A DNA stretch of 64,000 nt from Phaeobacter inhibens DSM 16374 (lineage in GTDB: Bacteria; Pseudomonadota; Alphaproteobacteria; Rhodobacterales; Rhodobacteraceae): the NCBI RefSeq assembly GCF_000473105.1, contig NZ_KI421498.1, positions 1,922,001-1,986,000 of the forward strand, given 5' to 3'. The notes under the pieces are model-generated. The model saw only the letters and a program-made list of their open reading frames with translations. It had not been told where the DNA came from and made no database searches. Shown here piece by piece: positions 34,287 through 44,067 of this stretch (position 1 is the first letter of the stretch; each line of letters opens with the position of its first letter). Position numbers and translations under genes: made by a program.

Positions 34287-35549
34287 TCAATGCGATAAAA
34301 GAGCTGTGAAGAACTCTTCGCTGTTCTGGACCAGTTCTGCGGACCATCCGTTGCCATTTCCCGCCAATGGGGCGGCAATCAGCTGATCCTGTTTCCACAC
34401 CGCCGGTGTCGCCTGCAAAACCGCGCCCGGCACCTCGGCCCGGCGCCAGTCAGGGCAATGCAGCAACCCCTCCGGCCCCAGCGCGCGCACCTCGTGGTCC
34501 GTCACCTCTCCGCCAAAAACCCGCCAGCGCTGGTCCCAGATTTTGCCCGGCAGCGCCACCTCTTCGGCAACCGGCTTATATTCGCGGCAAATCCAGGTGC
34601 GCTGCCTGCGGGTGATCATCCGGCAGCCCCCAAGGGTGAAGGACCCCCCGTGGCGCACCGCGTCGCGCGCCTTGACCATCGGTTCCCGGCGTGGCGGATG
34701 CACCGCCCCGCTGACCCATTGCACCGACCGCACCAACAGCCGATGGGCGATTTCATCCGGCAGGGTGCGGAACTGGCGCTGATCGATCACAATCGCGCCA
34801 TCGCGCACCTCGGCCATGTCCCGGGCAGCCAAAAACGTATACCAATCCAGCGCTTCACGGGCGGTGCCCATATTGCGCGCCACGGCCGCCAGCCGCTCCA
34901 CCGTCAGCCCCAGCGGTGCCAGCGCGTCCATTGCCTGACGCACCCTGACCCGTTCAAATCGGGCATCCTCATTGCTGGGATCCTCGACCCAGCAGCACTC
35001 GCGGGTACGCAGATACGCGCGCAGCTCTTCGCGTGTGACCTCCAATAGCGGGCGCAGCAGCGTCACACCCTCCATTGCCCGGCTACGCGACATGGCCGAC
35101 AGCCCAGAGACGCCCGACGACCGGCCCAGCCGCATTAGCAGCGTTTCAGCCTGATCATCCGCCGTATGACCCAGCGCCACCGTGGAGATGTCATTCAACT
35201 GCGCCCAGGAGGTCAGCAGCGCATAGCGCGCATTGCGGGCCTGTTCCTGCAGGTTGCCCGCCTGCCCTGCCGTCGGACGGTCGCACCATTGCAGGATGTC
35301 ATGGGCCATGCCCAGTTTGGCAGCGGCGCCCGCAACCATCTGCGCCTCTTCACCGGAGGTCGGGCGCAACCCGTGATCCACGGTCGCAACACAGATCTCG
35401 ACGCCAACATCGGCAAAACACTCATGCAGCAAATGCATGAGCGCCATCGAATCACCTCCCCCGGAGACCGCGACCCCTAGCCTCGCAGGCAGGGCAGATC
35501 GGAACTGCTCCTGCACGATGGCCAGGATATCCCGGTCGGGGCGGGTCAA
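34287..35549 (-). CDS. tilS: tRNA(Ile)-lysidine synthase
   Basis: Modifies the wobble cytidine of the CAU-anticodon tRNA-Ile to lysidine, so AUA codons are read as isoleucine. The 420-aa protein has the N-type ATP-pyrophosphatase P-loop SGGGDS at residues 29-34 and downstream GHTADDQAETLLMRL. The start is TTG overlapping the cpoB stop (TTGA), so it is coupled to cpoB. Its C-terminal half is diverged, as usual for this family. Gene order cpoB-tilS-ftsH is conserved in alphaproteobacteria. Confidence 0.94.
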   Translation of the reverse strand: MTRPDRDILAIVQEQFRSALPARLGVAVSGGGDSMALMHLLHECFADVGVEICVATVDHGLRPTSGEEAQMVAGAAAKLGMAHDILQWCDRPTAGQAGNLQEQARNARYALLTSWAQLNDISTVALGHTADDQAETLLMRLGRSSGVSGLSAMSRSRAMEGVTLLRPLLEVTREELRAYLRTRECCWVEDPSNEDARFERVRVRQAMDALAPLGLTVERLAAVARNMGTAREALDWYTFLAARDMAEVRDGAIVIDQRQFRTLPDEIAHRLLVRSVQWVSGAVHPPRREPMVKARDAVRHGGSFTLGGCRMITRRQRTWICREYKPVAEEVALPGKIWDQRWRVFGGEVTDHEVRALGPEGLLHCPDWRRAEVPGAVLQATPAVWKQDQLIAAPLAGNGNGWSAELVQNSEEFFTALLSH

Positions 35550-36388
35550 TTGCAGGCCAGTTTGGCGCGCTCCGCCTCCGCTGCGGCCGTCTCGGCGACG
35601 CCGGGGAACCGGCTGCCAACTTCGGCGAGGGTCACGCAGGCCTGACTGGTCTGTCCCAGCCGTCCCAGAGCTGCGCCAAGTTCAAACAACGCTTTTGGCG
35701 CGGTCTCACCCGTGGCATTGCCGGAGAAGGACGCCAGATAGGCCCGCGCGGCCTCACGGGTGTCGCCCAACCCATCAAGCGCCTTGCCACGGTTATATTC
35801 CACCGCAGCGGCCAAGGGGCTGCCCGGATAAGCCTGCGTGAAGGCTGCAAATTTCTCCGCCGCCTCCTGATAGGCGCCGCTGTCCAGCGCCGCTTTGGCG
35901 GCATCGAAATCCGCCTGTTCCCCCACGGCCAGCTCAGAGGTGGTATCAACAGCCGTGCCCGGCGTCGCCGGCAGGGCCGGTGCGCCGCCTTCCGGCAATT
36001 CCCCACCGCCAAGCGTGGTGGTTTCGCCCAGCTGCGAGATATCGCCGCCTTCCAGCTCCACCAGCCGGAATTCCAGATCACCGATCCGGTTGGTGCCATC
36101 CTGCACCACGCGATCCACCCGGTAAGACAGCTGTTCGGTCTGCGCGGTCAGCCGCTGCAGCTCGGCCTCGATGGCGCTGACCCGATCCAGCACGCTGTCA
36201 CCTGCGACATTGGTCTGCGGGCTGCCAGTGGTCGACATTTCCCGCTTCAGCCGCTGGATTTCGACGTGCAGCACCGTCAGCTCCTGACGAATATCGGCGA
36301 GGGTCTGTTCATCCTGCGCCCGCGCCATCAGCGGCGGCATGGCCAGGGTCAGTGCAAGGGCGGCAATCGCAAAAGGGCGCAGTTGCAT
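35546..36388 (-). CDS. cpoB: Cell division coordinator CpoB (YbgF)
   Basis: Periplasmic Tol-Pal partner that coordinates outer-membrane constriction with septal wall synthesis. The 280-aa product has a signal peptide (cut near ARA|QDE, about residue 24), a coiled-coil region with Leu/Gln heptads (about 28-95), a Gly/Thr-rich linker, and C-terminal TPR units (about 150-275; YQEAAEKFAAFTQAYPGSPL). It lies 6 bp after pal and overlaps tilS by four bases. Confidence 0.93.
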   Translation of the reverse strand: MQLRPFAIAALALTLAMPPLMARAQDEQTLADIRQELTVLHVEIQRLKREMSTTGSPQTNVAGDSVLDRVSAIEAELQRLTAQTEQLSYRVDRVVQDGTNRIGDLEFRLVELEGGDISQLGETTTLGGGELPEGGAPALPATPGTAVDTTSELAVGEQADFDAAKAALDSGAYQEAAEKFAAFTQAYPGSPLAAAVEYNRGKALDGLGDTREAARAYLASFSGNATGETAPKALFELGAALGRLGQTSQACVTLAEVGSRFPGVAETAAAEAERAKLACN

Positions 36389-36394
36389 GATCGC

Positions 36395-36904
36395 TTACCC
36401 CGTCAGACCACCCGCCAGCACGGTGACCGCGCGACGGTTCTTGGTGTAACAAGCCTCATTCGAGCAGATCTCCAGCGGGCGTTCCTTGCCAAAGCTGACG
36501 ACTTGCAGGCGGTTGCCCGCCACTCCTTGCGACAGCAGATATTCCCGCGCGGCATTGGCGCGGCGCGCCCCGAGGGCGAGGTTATATTCCCGCGTGCCCT
36601 GCTCATCCGCGTGGCCTTCGATAGTGACCACATAGTCCGGGTTCGCGGTCAGCCAGCGCGCCTGCCCCTGCAGAACGCTCTGCGCGGCGGGCGAAAGGGT
36701 CGACTGGTCAACCGCAAACAACACCCGGTCTCCAACGGTCTGCTGGAAATAAGCCGGGCTGCTGGGATCAAGCTGTCCCGCGGCGCCTGCGCCCGCTCCC
36801 GCACCGGAGCCATTGCCTCCTGCCGTATCGTCCCAGGGATTGCCTGCACAGGCACTCAGTCCCAATGCCGCTGCCACCAGCATCGCTTTTGTCAAACCAC
36901 TCAT
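36395..36904 (-). CDS. pal: Peptidoglycan-associated lipoprotein Pal
   Basis: Outer-membrane lipoprotein that binds peptidoglycan and TolB. The 169-aa product has lipobox LSAC (Cys19), a Gly/Ala-rich spacer and a C-terminal OmpA-like domain with VTIEGHADEQGTREYNLALG and RRANAAREYLLSQGV. GAGGCGGA lies before the ATG. It is downstream of tolB (121-bp gap) and 6 bp before cpoB. Note the separate OmpA lipoprotein in the Tad locus, which is a paralogue and not a duplicate Pal. Confidence 0.97.
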   Translation of the reverse strand: MSGLTKAMLVAAALGLSACAGNPWDDTAGGNGSGAGAGAGAAGQLDPSSPAYFQQTVGDRVLFAVDQSTLSPAAQSVLQGQARWLTANPDYVVTIEGHADEQGTREYNLALGARRANAAREYLLSQGVAGNRLQVVSFGKERPLEICSNEACYTKNRRAVTVLAGGLTG

Positions 36905-37025
36905 GATGTCCGCCTCGTCCCGTTTCCATATCTTGCACCAGATTTATCACAGCGCTGGTGCCGCTGCCACTTTGGTCTTCGTTCCTGGCGCGCGCATCGG
37001 GCCGGCATGGCAGACGCGCGACACC

Positions 37026-38366
37026 TCAGTTCTGCAGCGGCGACCATGCCGGGTCCGACGCGCCATCCGGGGTGCGCACAGGTTTCAGGTTGCGCCCTGA
37101 AACATCCACCGAATAAAGCAGCGCCCGGCCGCTGGCACCCTGCGTTTCGCGGGTGAACATGATCACCCGGCCATTGGGCGACCAGGTTGGCCCCTCATCG
37201 AGGAAAGACGCCGTCAGCAAGCGTTCTTCGCTGCCATCGGTGCGCATCACACCAATGTGGAACCGGCCCTTGTTCTGTTTGGTAAAGGCGATCATATCGC
37301 CGCGCGGTGACCAGACCGGGGTGCCGTAGCGCCCCGCGCCAAAGCTGATCCGCCGGGCCTCGCCGCCGGTGGCAGCCATCACATAAAGCTGCGGCGCGCC
37401 GGAACGGTCGCTTTCAAAAACAATCTGACTGCCATCCGGCGAAAACGACGGGGCCGTTTCAATCGACGGTGCGCTGGTCAGACGAGTGCGGGCGCCGGTG
37501 TCGATATTCATGGTAAAAATATCGGTATTGCCGCCCTGCGATTGCGAATAAACCACCGTGCGCCCATCCGGGGCAAAGCGCGGCGCAAAGCTCATTATGC
37601 CATTGTCCGCCGACAGAACCCGGCGTTGAACGCTGCCCACATCCAGCACATGGATCTGCGGAAAGCCGCTCTCATAGCTGGTGTAAAGCACCCGGTCACC
37701 GGTGGGCGAGAACCGCGGCGCCAGCACGATGGAGGCGCTGTTGGTCAGATACTGCACGTTGGCGCCATCGTAATCCATGATCGCCAAGCGCTTGCGTCGG
37801 TCATTCTTCGGCCCGCTTTCGGAGACGAACACCACGCGGCTGTCGAAATAGCCGCTCTCGCCGGTGATGCGGCTGTAGATCACATCCGCCACCTTATGCG
37901 CCATACGCCGCCAGCCATCGGTGGTGCCGGAAAATTGCAGCCCCGTGCCGAGTTCCTTCTCCGCAAAGACATCATGCCCACGAAACCGCACTGTCAGCCG
38001 ATTGCCATTGACGCTGAGCGCGCCGGTGATCAGCGCCTGCGCATTCACAGCCTTCCAGTCGGCATAGGACACCGCAGCGTCAAAATCGGTTACTTTGGAG
38101 ATATGCGCCGAGGCCGGCACCTCACGAAACAGGCCGGTGCCGCTCAGATCCGCTGCGATCACCCGCGAGATATCGCGCGCCAGTTCAGCAGCGGCAGGGG
38201 TTTCGGGCACAAAGCCGGGCACCGCATAGGGCAAGGGTTCGATCACCCCGTCGGTGATTTCGATCCTGAGCGGGCCATCCTGTGCCTGCGCAGGCACAAC
38301 CGGTGCCATCACCGCCGCTCCCAGCAGGGTCGCGCCCATCACGAGCGTTGCCAGATATGTCCTCAT
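37026..38366 (-). CDS. tolB: Tol-Pal system protein TolB
   Basis: Periplasmic protein that shuttles between TolA and Pal. The 446-aa product has a signal peptide (cut near AQA|QDG), an N-terminal alpha/beta domain (about 30-165) and a C-terminal six-bladed beta-propeller (about 195-445) with repeated SPDG, FSPTGD and RFAPDGR motifs. The ATG overlaps the tolA stop by four bases (ATGA). Confidence 0.97.
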   Translation of the reverse strand: MRTYLATLVMGATLLGAAVMAPVVPAQAQDGPLRIEITDGVIEPLPYAVPGFVPETPAAAELARDISRVIAADLSGTGLFREVPASAHISKVTDFDAAVSYADWKAVNAQALITGALSVNGNRLTVRFRGHDVFAEKELGTGLQFSGTTDGWRRMAHKVADVIYSRITGESGYFDSRVVFVSESGPKNDRRKRLAIMDYDGANVQYLTNSASIVLAPRFSPTGDRVLYTSYESGFPQIHVLDVGSVQRRVLSADNGIMSFAPRFAPDGRTVVYSQSQGGNTDIFTMNIDTGARTRLTSAPSIETAPSFSPDGSQIVFESDRSGAPQLYVMAATGGEARRISFGAGRYGTPVWSPRGDMIAFTKQNKGRFHIGVMRTDGSEERLLTASFLDEGPTWSPNGRVIMFTRETQGASGRALLYSVDVSGRNLKPVRTPDGASDPAWSPLQN

Positions 38367-39502
38367 TTGATCCGCATCCTTTCGGGATTGAAGGTCATTT
38401 CGATATTACGCCATTGGGCATATTTGTCAGACGGAAGTTGAAAGCCGCGCGCACCGCAGCGCAAAATCGCCCGCCGTGCCGCGCCAAAGGCCTGATTGGC
38501 CGCCGAACCTGATCCGCCAGTGCTGGACAGCATTCGAATGCTGCCCTCCTCCGGTCGGCCATCCTGTGTCAATGCGACGGAGACCACCACGGTGGTGCGC
38601 AGTGCCTCCGATGACAGCGAGCCGACGTTCCAGCATTGCTGCACCGCAACCCGCAATGCGTCCTTCTCTCCGCTGGTCAGCGGCGGACCGGAGGGTTCCG
38701 GCGCTTCCACCTCGCCGCCACCGGCAAGGGCTGCGGCCAATGCATCCTCCACCGCATCAGAGCGATCCGGGGATGGGGCGGTTTCAGGTTCCGCCGCATT
38801 GGGCTCCGGTTCGGGCTGCGCCACCGGTTCAGGGCGATCAGGTCGCCGCCTCGGGCGCAAGGACTGCGCGGGGGCGGCGCTGGCCACCTGATCGGTCTCG
38901 GCCTCGACCTCCTCGGTCACGATCCGGTCATTGGCCGCCGCTTCGGCGGTGGCCTGCTGGGATTCCTGTGCAGGTTCGGTCCCGACCTCATCGGACACCT
39001 CGGGCTGGGCTACATCGGCAATCTGCGTGTCTGGTTCCGGCGGTGCGACAGGTGTTGGTGCAACCCGATCAACCGGGCGCAGCTGCGGGCGCTCGGTCAA
39101 TTGCGGCGTCACAGTCGTTGCATCAGGCACATCCGGCGGCGTCGGCGCGGCGACCGGCGGGGCCGGCTCGACCGGCTGCGGTTCTGGCCGCTCGCCCAAC
39201 TCGGCATCCGGTTCAGGCGGGGTCACCGGCTCAGGCTGGGTGATCTGCGGCTCTGGATCCGGCTCTGGCGGTGACGTTAGCTCCGGGCGCGGCTCTAGTT
39301 CGGGCTGGGTCAGATCACCTGCGGAATCCGCCACAACTGGCGCGGCGCGCTGCTGGCTCAGCTTGGCAAACTCCTCCGAACTGATCAGCGCCACATCCTG
39401 CACCGCAAGCGGCAAGGGTTCAGACGGAAACCAGGCGCCGAACACGACCCAGCCCGCCAGCAGTGCGTGGCCTGCAACAGAGATCTTGGTTCCGGTTTGC
39501 AC
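38363..39502 (-). CDS. tolA: Tol-Pal system protein TolA
   Basis: Inner-membrane protein spanning the periplasm and passing proton-motive energy to Pal. From the GTG at 39502 it is 379 aa: one N-terminal helix (about 8-28), a very long Pro/Glu/Ala-rich middle (about 55-270, dominated by repeated PEPE-type units) and a C-terminal TolA domain (about 285-379). The GTG lies 14 bp after the tolR stop; the frame continues upstream but would overlap tolR, so the GTG is favoured. Mid-domain is low-complexity and may vary between strains. Confidence 0.9.
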   Translation of the reverse strand: MQTGTKISVAGHALLAGWVVFGAWFPSEPLPLAVQDVALISSEEFAKLSQQRAAPVVADSAGDLTQPELEPRPELTSPPEPDPEPQITQPEPVTPPEPDAELGERPEPQPVEPAPPVAAPTPPDVPDATTVTPQLTERPQLRPVDRVAPTPVAPPEPDTQIADVAQPEVSDEVGTEPAQESQQATAEAAANDRIVTEEVEAETDQVASAAPAQSLRPRRRPDRPEPVAQPEPEPNAAEPETAPSPDRSDAVEDALAAALAGGGEVEAPEPSGPPLTSGEKDALRVAVQQCWNVGSLSSEALRTTVVVSVALTQDGRPEEGSIRMLSSTGGSGSAANQAFGAARRAILRCGARGFQLPSDKYAQWRNIEMTFNPERMRIK

Positions 39503-39515
39503 ACCCGTGCCCCGC

Positions 39516-40004
39516 CTATTGTCCGGTATCGTCGACGGCACGCCCGTCAAGGCTCGGGCCACCCACATCGGTCACCAGTCCAACGCTGGAAAACCCACCG
39601 GCGTTCAGCGCGCCCATCACCTGCATCACCGCCTCGTAGGGGATCGCCCCATCGGCGCGCAGGAACACCTGATCCGAAGACCGCTCTGCCGCGATGGCGC
39701 GCAGTTTGGCGATCAGCTCATCCGGGGCCACGGCAGTGGTCTGGATCTGGATCTCGCCGCTGGCGGTCATGGTCACGGTCAGCGGTTCCTCCTCATCGCC
39801 CGGCAATGCGCCTGCGGCGGTCTTTGGCAGCTCCACCGGCACACCAACCGTCATCAACGGGGCGGCCACCATAAAGATGATCAGCAGCACCAGCATCACA
39901 TCGACAAAGGGCGTGACGTTGATTTCCGCCATCGGCCGCGCACGACTGCGCCGCCGTCCCCGGCGGCGCCCATTGGCGGCATTGGGTTGAACCGAGGCGC
40001 CCAT
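39516..40004 (-). CDS. tolR: Tol-Pal system protein TolR
   Basis: ExbD/TolR-type proton-channel subunit. The 162-aa product has a short Arg-rich N-terminus, one membrane helix (about 32-52) whose start carries the functional Asp of NVTPFVDVMLVLLIIFMV, and a periplasmic domain (about 60-160). It begins 3 bp after tolQ. Partners are TolQ and TolA. Confidence 0.95.
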   Translation of the reverse strand: MGASVQPNAANGRRRGRRRSRARPMAEINVTPFVDVMLVLLIIFMVAAPLMTVGVPVELPKTAAGALPGDEEEPLTVTMTASGEIQIQTTAVAPDELIAKLRAIAAERSSDQVFLRADGAIPYEAVMQVMGALNAGGFSSVGLVTDVGGPSLDGRAVDDTGQ

Positions 40005-40007
40005 GGA

Positions 40008-40703
40008 TCAGGAATCCAGCTGGCGGCTGAGGATGGTGGAAAACTCATCGGCAAAGGCTTCGTAGCTGCCGATGATGCGGTCGCTGTCCGCGCTCAGCTT
40101 GTTGTAGAAAATCACCGCAGGGATCGCCGCCAGAAGCCCCAGACCGGTCGCCATCAGCGCCTCGGCAATGCCCGGCGCCACAACAGCGAGGTTGGTGTTC
40201 TGCTGCTCCGCAATCTCAATAAAGGCGGTCATGATGCCCCAGACGGTGCCGAACAGCCCGACAAACGGCGCGGTGGAGCCAACAGTGGCCAGGATCGACA
40301 GACCGCTCTGGACATGCTCGCTTTCCTTGGCGATGGCCACATCCATCGACCGTTCGATCCGCGCCTGTGCGCCCGCAATCAGCGCCCCGTCGGTGCGGTG
40401 ACTGCGCCGCCATTCGGTCATGCCAGCGGCAAAGATCCGTTGCGACTGCCCCTTGGGCTGCGGGCCGATCTGATCGAACAGACCGTCCAGCGGCTCTCCT
40501 GACCAGAAGGCACGGTCGAACTCCGCTGCCTCACGCCGGGCAAGGCGGTAATTAATCAGTTTCTGCAAGATGATCGCCCAGGACCAAACGGAGGCGACGA
40601 CCAGCATCAGCATCACCAATTTGACCGTCAGGGTTGCCCGCGCGAATAGCCCCCACATGGAGAAATCAATCTCCTGCGCCAACGCCAGAGTTTCTGCTTC
40701 CAT
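40008..40703 (-). CDS. tolQ: Tol-Pal system protein TolQ
   Basis: ExbB/MotA-type proton channel subunit (231 aa). Three membrane helices are visible (about 20-45, 135-160 and 170-200), with the family segment ATVGSTAPFVGLFGTVWGIM and GIAEALMATGLGLLAAIPAV lining the channel. It starts the tolQRAB run, 113 bp downstream of ybgC. Confidence 0.97.
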   Translation of the reverse strand: MEAETLALAQEIDFSMWGLFARATLTVKLVMLMLVVASVWSWAIILQKLINYRLARREAAEFDRAFWSGEPLDGLFDQIGPQPKGQSQRIFAAGMTEWRRSHRTDGALIAGAQARIERSMDVAIAKESEHVQSGLSILATVGSTAPFVGLFGTVWGIMTAFIEIAEQQNTNLAVVAPGIAEALMATGLGLLAAIPAVIFYNKLSADSDRIIGSYEAFADEFSTILSRQLDS

Positions 40704-40817
40704 GGACCTGCTCTATGTTTTTGGCCGTTTTTCAGCCGTTTCCCGGCTTTGATTTGGCAAAAGGCTATCGCAGTTCAAGGCCAAAAGCCAATGAAACAGC
40801 CGTGAGAGCAGGAATTG

Positions 40818-41204
40818 TTACAGCAATGCGCGAATCTCTGCCGGCAGGCGGATGGGCGCGCCACTCTCTGCATTGACGCAAACCACGGTGACGATGGCGC
40901 GAAACAGCTCCGTCTCGCCGCGAAACACCTGCTGTGACATGGTGAGCCGTGCAGGCGTGACCTTCTGCACCTCGGTCTCGATCCGCAGCTCTTCGTCGAA
41001 TTTGGCAGGGGCGAGGTAATCCGCCTCAATCCGGCGCACCACCCAGATCAGCCCGGCCTCGCGCATGGCGTTCTGATCATTGCCGAGGTTGCGCACCCAG
41101 TCGCTGCGCGCCCGTTCGATGAACCGCAGATAATTGGCGTGATAGACAATGCCGCCCATGTCGGTGTCTTCGTAATATACCCGAACCGGAAAGCGATGGA
41201 TCAT
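40818..41204 (-). CDS. ybgC: YbgC-type acyl-CoA thioesterase
   Basis: A hotdog-fold thioesterase linked to the Tol-Pal system. The 128-aa product shows the YbgC signature YYEDTDMGGIVYHANYLRF with the catalytic Asp. The ATG at 41204 gives the standard MIHRFPVRVYYEDTD start and has AAGG upstream; the longer frame from 41255 is not needed. It sits immediately before tolQ, the classical position. Confidence 0.95.
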   Translation of the reverse strand: MIHRFPVRVYYEDTDMGGIVYHANYLRFIERARSDWVRNLGNDQNAMREAGLIWVVRRIEADYLAPAKFDEELRIETEVQKVTPARLTMSQQVFRGETELFRAIVTVVCVNAESGAPIRLPAEIRALL

Positions 41205-41229
41205 CTGTCTTGGCCTTTCTGGAGACGGC

Positions 41230-41898
41230 TCAGTGCGTGGTCGGGGCGGCGTCATCTGCGGGTGGCGTCACCGGCGCCTGAAGCCGCGCAAACAGACGCA
41301 GCGCATGGGAACTGTCGGCGGCAGAAACCGGCATCATCCGATCATAGGCCGCCGCGATCACCCCGGCAATCTCGGGCCGCAGAATGGTGGCGCCGGTGTC
41401 CGGCAACACCGCCAGCGGCGAGGTCTCGGCAAAGGCGCTGTCGCCCCAGGTCAGCATCGCCTGCACCGCCTGCGTCAGGGCGAGGGTTTCTGCGGGCAGC
41501 CTGGCCATGTCACCCGACATGCGCAGGAAGGTAAAGCAGGCCTGGATGCCGCCCTGATCGTCAAACCGGAAGGCGCGGTACTGGCTGGCATCCGCCTGTT
41601 TCAGACGCGCCACCAGCGGATCGAGATCCGGGATCAACCGGCCAAGGTCCGGCACCTCCAACAGCTCGTCCCAATCGCGGAAAAAGAACAGCATCAGATT
41701 GGCGCCCAGCTCGGGATCGGTCTCTGCCATCTGGTGTCCCGCCAGCGTCACAACCGCCTCCAGCGCGCCCTTGACGGTTTTCAGCGTCTCATCCTCAACC
41801 CCAAAGACGATCGGCGCAATCGGCCGCCCCCAGCGGGCAAAGGCATAAGCGCCGTCCGCGCGGGTAAACAGGGCTTCGATCTCGGCTGGGGTCATCAT
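41230..41898 (-). CDS. Conserved uncharacterised protein upstream of ybgC
   Basis: A 222-aa soluble-looking protein without signal peptide or membrane helix. It opens with MMTPAEIEALFTRADGAYAFARWGRPIAPIVFGV and contains an aromatic patch (LMLFFFRDWDELLEV). It lies 25 bp upstream of ybgC on the same strand, so it is probably cotranscribed with the Tol-Pal genes. I do not recognise a domain; likely Rhodobacterales-specific. It could start at either of two adjacent ATG codons. Confidence 0.7.
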   Translation of the reverse strand: MMTPAEIEALFTRADGAYAFARWGRPIAPIVFGVEDETLKTVKGALEAVVTLAGHQMAETDPELGANLMLFFFRDWDELLEVPDLGRLIPDLDPLVARLKQADASQYRAFRFDDQGGIQACFTFLRMSGDMARLPAETLALTQAVQAMLTWGDSAFAETSPLAVLPDTGATILRPEIAGVIAAAYDRMMPVSAADSSHALRLFARLQAPVTPPADDAAPTTH

Positions 41899-42207
41899 GC
41901 GGTTCTCTACTCAGACTGCGGTCTTGAAAGGGCTTAATGCCCGCTCGCGGGATCAACGGCAAGGGTTGCGACCGGGGATCGCCGTGCATCTACTGGCCAC
42001 AGATATCCCCCGCCAGAGGCAGCGCCGCGTCTCGCGCGGCGCCGTGATCTCGTTCGCACGGGGAATGTCAGCACCACTGACCAAATGTTTCGCACGCGAA
42101 ACATACGCTAAAATTGACTCTAATTCTTCAAACCCATTTTAACGCTTTCAGGCTGTTTTGACGCCAACCCGCACGCATGATGACGCGGGGCCACATCAGA
42201 TGGCGCC
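41899..42207. other. Intergenic region between ruvB and the Tol-Pal block
   Basis: 309 bp with no credible gene. It contains a GC-rich hairpin GCGCCGCG-TCTCG-CGCGGCGC (42022-42042) and a 20-nt palindrome (42085-42104, separate entry), followed by an AT-richer stretch (42105-42150). It probably holds the promoter of the ybgC-tol block and the 3' end of ruvB mRNA. The strong palindrome is suggestive of an operator. Confidence 0.5.
42085..42104. repeat. 20-nt palindrome resembling a parS half-site pair
   Basis: ATGTTTCGC-AC-GCGAAACAT: both 9-nt arms are exact complements. The outer arms TGTTTC and GAAACA are those of the bacterial parS site, but parS has a 4-nt centre (ACGT) and this has a 6-nt centre (GCACGC). 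It may be a transcription-factor operator rather than a true parS. Confidence 0.5.
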
Positions 42208-43239
42208 CTATAGCAACAGGTCGCCCTGACCGCGTGGCGGCGTCAGTCCAAGGTGGGTCCAGGCTTTATGTGCCAGCATTCGGCCGCGCGGCGTGCGCTG
42301 GATCAGCCCCTGTTGCAGCAGGTAAGGTTCAATCACCTCCTCCAGCGCGTCGCGGCTTTCGCTCAGTGCCGCTGACATGGTTTCGATCCCCACGGGTCCG
42401 CCGCCATAGTTCTCTGCCACCATCCGCAGATAGCGCCGGTCGGCGCCGTCCAGCCCCAACTGATCCACCCCCAGCCGCGTCAGCGCGCCATCGGCCAGCT
42501 CCCGGGTGATGGTGCCATCGCCCTCGACAACCGCGAAGTCCACGACGCGGCGCAGGAGCCGTCCGGCGATCCTGGGTGTGCCGCGGGCGCGCCGCGCGAT
42601 CTCGCGGGCGCCGTCGTCATCGGCGGGAGCCCCCAGTTTGCGGGCATTGCGGCTGACAATCTCAAACAGCTCATCAATGGTGTAGAATTGCAACCGCGTC
42701 GGAATGCCAAAGCGGTCGCGCAGCGGTGTCGTCAGCAGGCCCATGCGGGTGGTGGCACCAACAAGGGTGAAGGGCTGCAATTCAATGCGCACAGTGCGCG
42801 CGGCAGGGCCTTCGCCGATCACCAGATCCAACTCGAAATCCTCCATCGCCGGGTAGAGCACCTCCTCCACCGCCGGGTTCAGCCGGTGGATTTCGTCGAT
42901 GAACAGGACGTCGCGGGATTCCAGATTTGTGAGGATCGCCGCCAGATCGCCGGCCTTGGCCAAGACCGGGCCTGAAGTCATGCGAAAGTTCACGCCCAGT
43001 TCGCGGGCGACGATCTGCGCGAGCGTGGTTTTACCCAGACCCGGGGGGCCATGGAACAGCGTGTGATCCATCGCCTCACCCCGGCGGCGGGCGCTCTCGA
43101 TGAACACACGCAGATTGGCGCGGGCTTCGGCCTGACCGATGAATTCGCCCAGCCCCTGCGGCCGCAGGGCACGGTCGTTTTCGGCGGCGCTGTCTTCGGG
43201 CAGAGGCGTGGGGCGCAGGGTGGGATCGGCGTCAATCAT
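42208..43239 (-). CDS. ruvB: Holliday junction DNA helicase RuvB
   Basis: AAA+ motor that drives branch migration with RuvA. The 343-aa protein has Walker A GPPGLGKT, Walker [10 protein letters not shown], the sensor region [15 protein letters not shown] and a C-terminal winged helix (about 265-335). Upstream, a large inverted repeat separates it from ruvA, so it is not tightly coupled to that gene. Confidence 0.97.
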   Translation of the reverse strand: MIDADPTLRPTPLPEDSAAENDRALRPQGLGEFIGQAEARANLRVFIESARRRGEAMDHTLFHGPPGLGKTTLAQIVARELGVNFRMTSGPVLAKAGDLAAILTNLESRDVLFIDEIHRLNPAVEEVLYPAMEDFELDLVIGEGPAARTVRIELQPFTLVGATTRMGLLTTPLRDRFGIPTRLQFYTIDELFEIVSRNARKLGAPADDDGAREIARRARGTPRIAGRLLRRVVDFAVVEGDGTITRELADGALTRLGVDQLGLDGADRRYLRMVAENYGGGPVGIETMSAALSESRDALEEVIEPYLLQQGLIQRTPRGRMLAHKAWTHLGLTPPRGQGDLLL

Positions 43240-43289
43240 TCTGATGAATCCAATCTGGTTTCTTTAAACCCTACTCCGGCCGGCAGGCC

Positions 43290-43352
43290 GGACAGTGCCC
43301 GTCCGCCCCCATGGGCGAGCACTTCGTTTCCGCCCGCGGACGGGCACTGTCC
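43290..43352. repeat. Large inverted repeat between ruvA and ruvB
   Basis: GGACAGTGCCCGTCCGC (43290-43306) is the exact reverse complement of GCGGACGGGCACTGTCC (43336-43352), a 17-bp perfect stem with a 29-nt loop. It sits in the 138-bp gap between two genes of one expected operon. On the minus strand no U run follows, so the likely role is mRNA processing, stability or protein binding. The conserved arms suggest a mobile or dispersed element. Confidence 0.7.
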
Positions 43353-43377
43353 TATCTTTTTCAATACTCTCACACGA

Positions 43378-44067
43378 TCACCCCTTCGGCGCCAGAAGAC
43401 GCAGGGCGGCGCGGATCAGTTCGGCCTCATTGGCGTCGGGGTAGGTTGCGGCGGCCTCGGCCACGGCGGCGGCGGCGTCCGACGGACCATAACCCAGATT
43501 GCCAAGCGCAGAGAGCGCCCCCGCAGAGGCAGCTGCGGCACCGGAGGGGGCCTTGGGTGGCGCCTTGCGGGGTTTCTTGGCCGTGCTCACCGGCTCGGCA
43601 GGTTCGACCACATCCAGCCCCGGCCCATCCATAGCGTCAGCGATGGTGCCGCCCATGGCCATCACACCCGGTGCCTTGTCCTTCAGATCCAACACGATGC
43701 GCTGCGCCGTTTTTGGGCCAACGCCTTTGGCCGCCTTCACGGTCGCCCAATCACCAAGGGCAATGGCGCGGCTGACGCCTTCGGGACCAAGCGCGCCAAG
43801 GATCGCCAGTGAGACCTTGGCCCCAACCCCCTGCACGGAGGTCAGCAGGCGGTGCCATTCCTTTTCCATCAACGAGGGAAAGCCATAGAGCTGCATCAGA
43901 TCCTCGCGCACCACCATATCGGTATAAAGTGCCACCGCCTCTCCCGTGCCGGGGAGCGTGGCCATCGTGCGGTCGGAGCAATAGACGATATAGCCGACGC
44001 CGCGCACATCGATCAGCACGTGATCGCTGCTGCGGTATTCCAGTCGTCCGGTGAGTTTTCCGATCAC
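43378..44067 (-). CDS. ruvA: Holliday junction DNA helicase subunit RuvA
   Basis: Tetrameric protein that binds the four-way DNA junction and loads RuvB. The 229-aa product starts with GTG overlapping the ruvC stop (GTGA). The oligonucleotide-binding domain (1-63), helix-hairpin-helix domain with [20 protein letters not shown] and [20 protein letters not shown], and C-terminal UBA-like domain (about 180-225) are visible. An Ala/Lys-rich linker of about 25 residues before the C-terminal domain is longer than in E. coli. Confidence 0.96.
   Translation of the reverse strand: MIGKLTGRLEYRSSDHVLIDVRGVGYIVYCSDRTMATLPGTGEAVALYTDMVVREDLMQLYGFPSLMEKEWHRLLTSVQGVGAKVSLAILGALGPEGVSRAIALGDWATVKAAKGVGPKTAQRIVLDLKDKAPGVMAMGGTIADAMDGPGLDVVEPAEPVSTAKKPRKAPPKAPSGAAAASAGALSALGNLGYGPSDAAAAVAEAAATYPDANEAELIRAALRLLAPKG

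Noticed and set aside
38931-40502. A 523-codon plus-strand frame over tolA, tolR and tolQ
   Set aside because: Gly/Ser/Arg-rich product arises from the reverse of tolA's Pro/Glu-rich repeats; it has no domain.
42085-42104. True parS chromosome-segregation site
   Set aside because: Arms match parS but the centre is six bases, not four, and no parAB genes are nearby; kept only as an operator-like palindrome.
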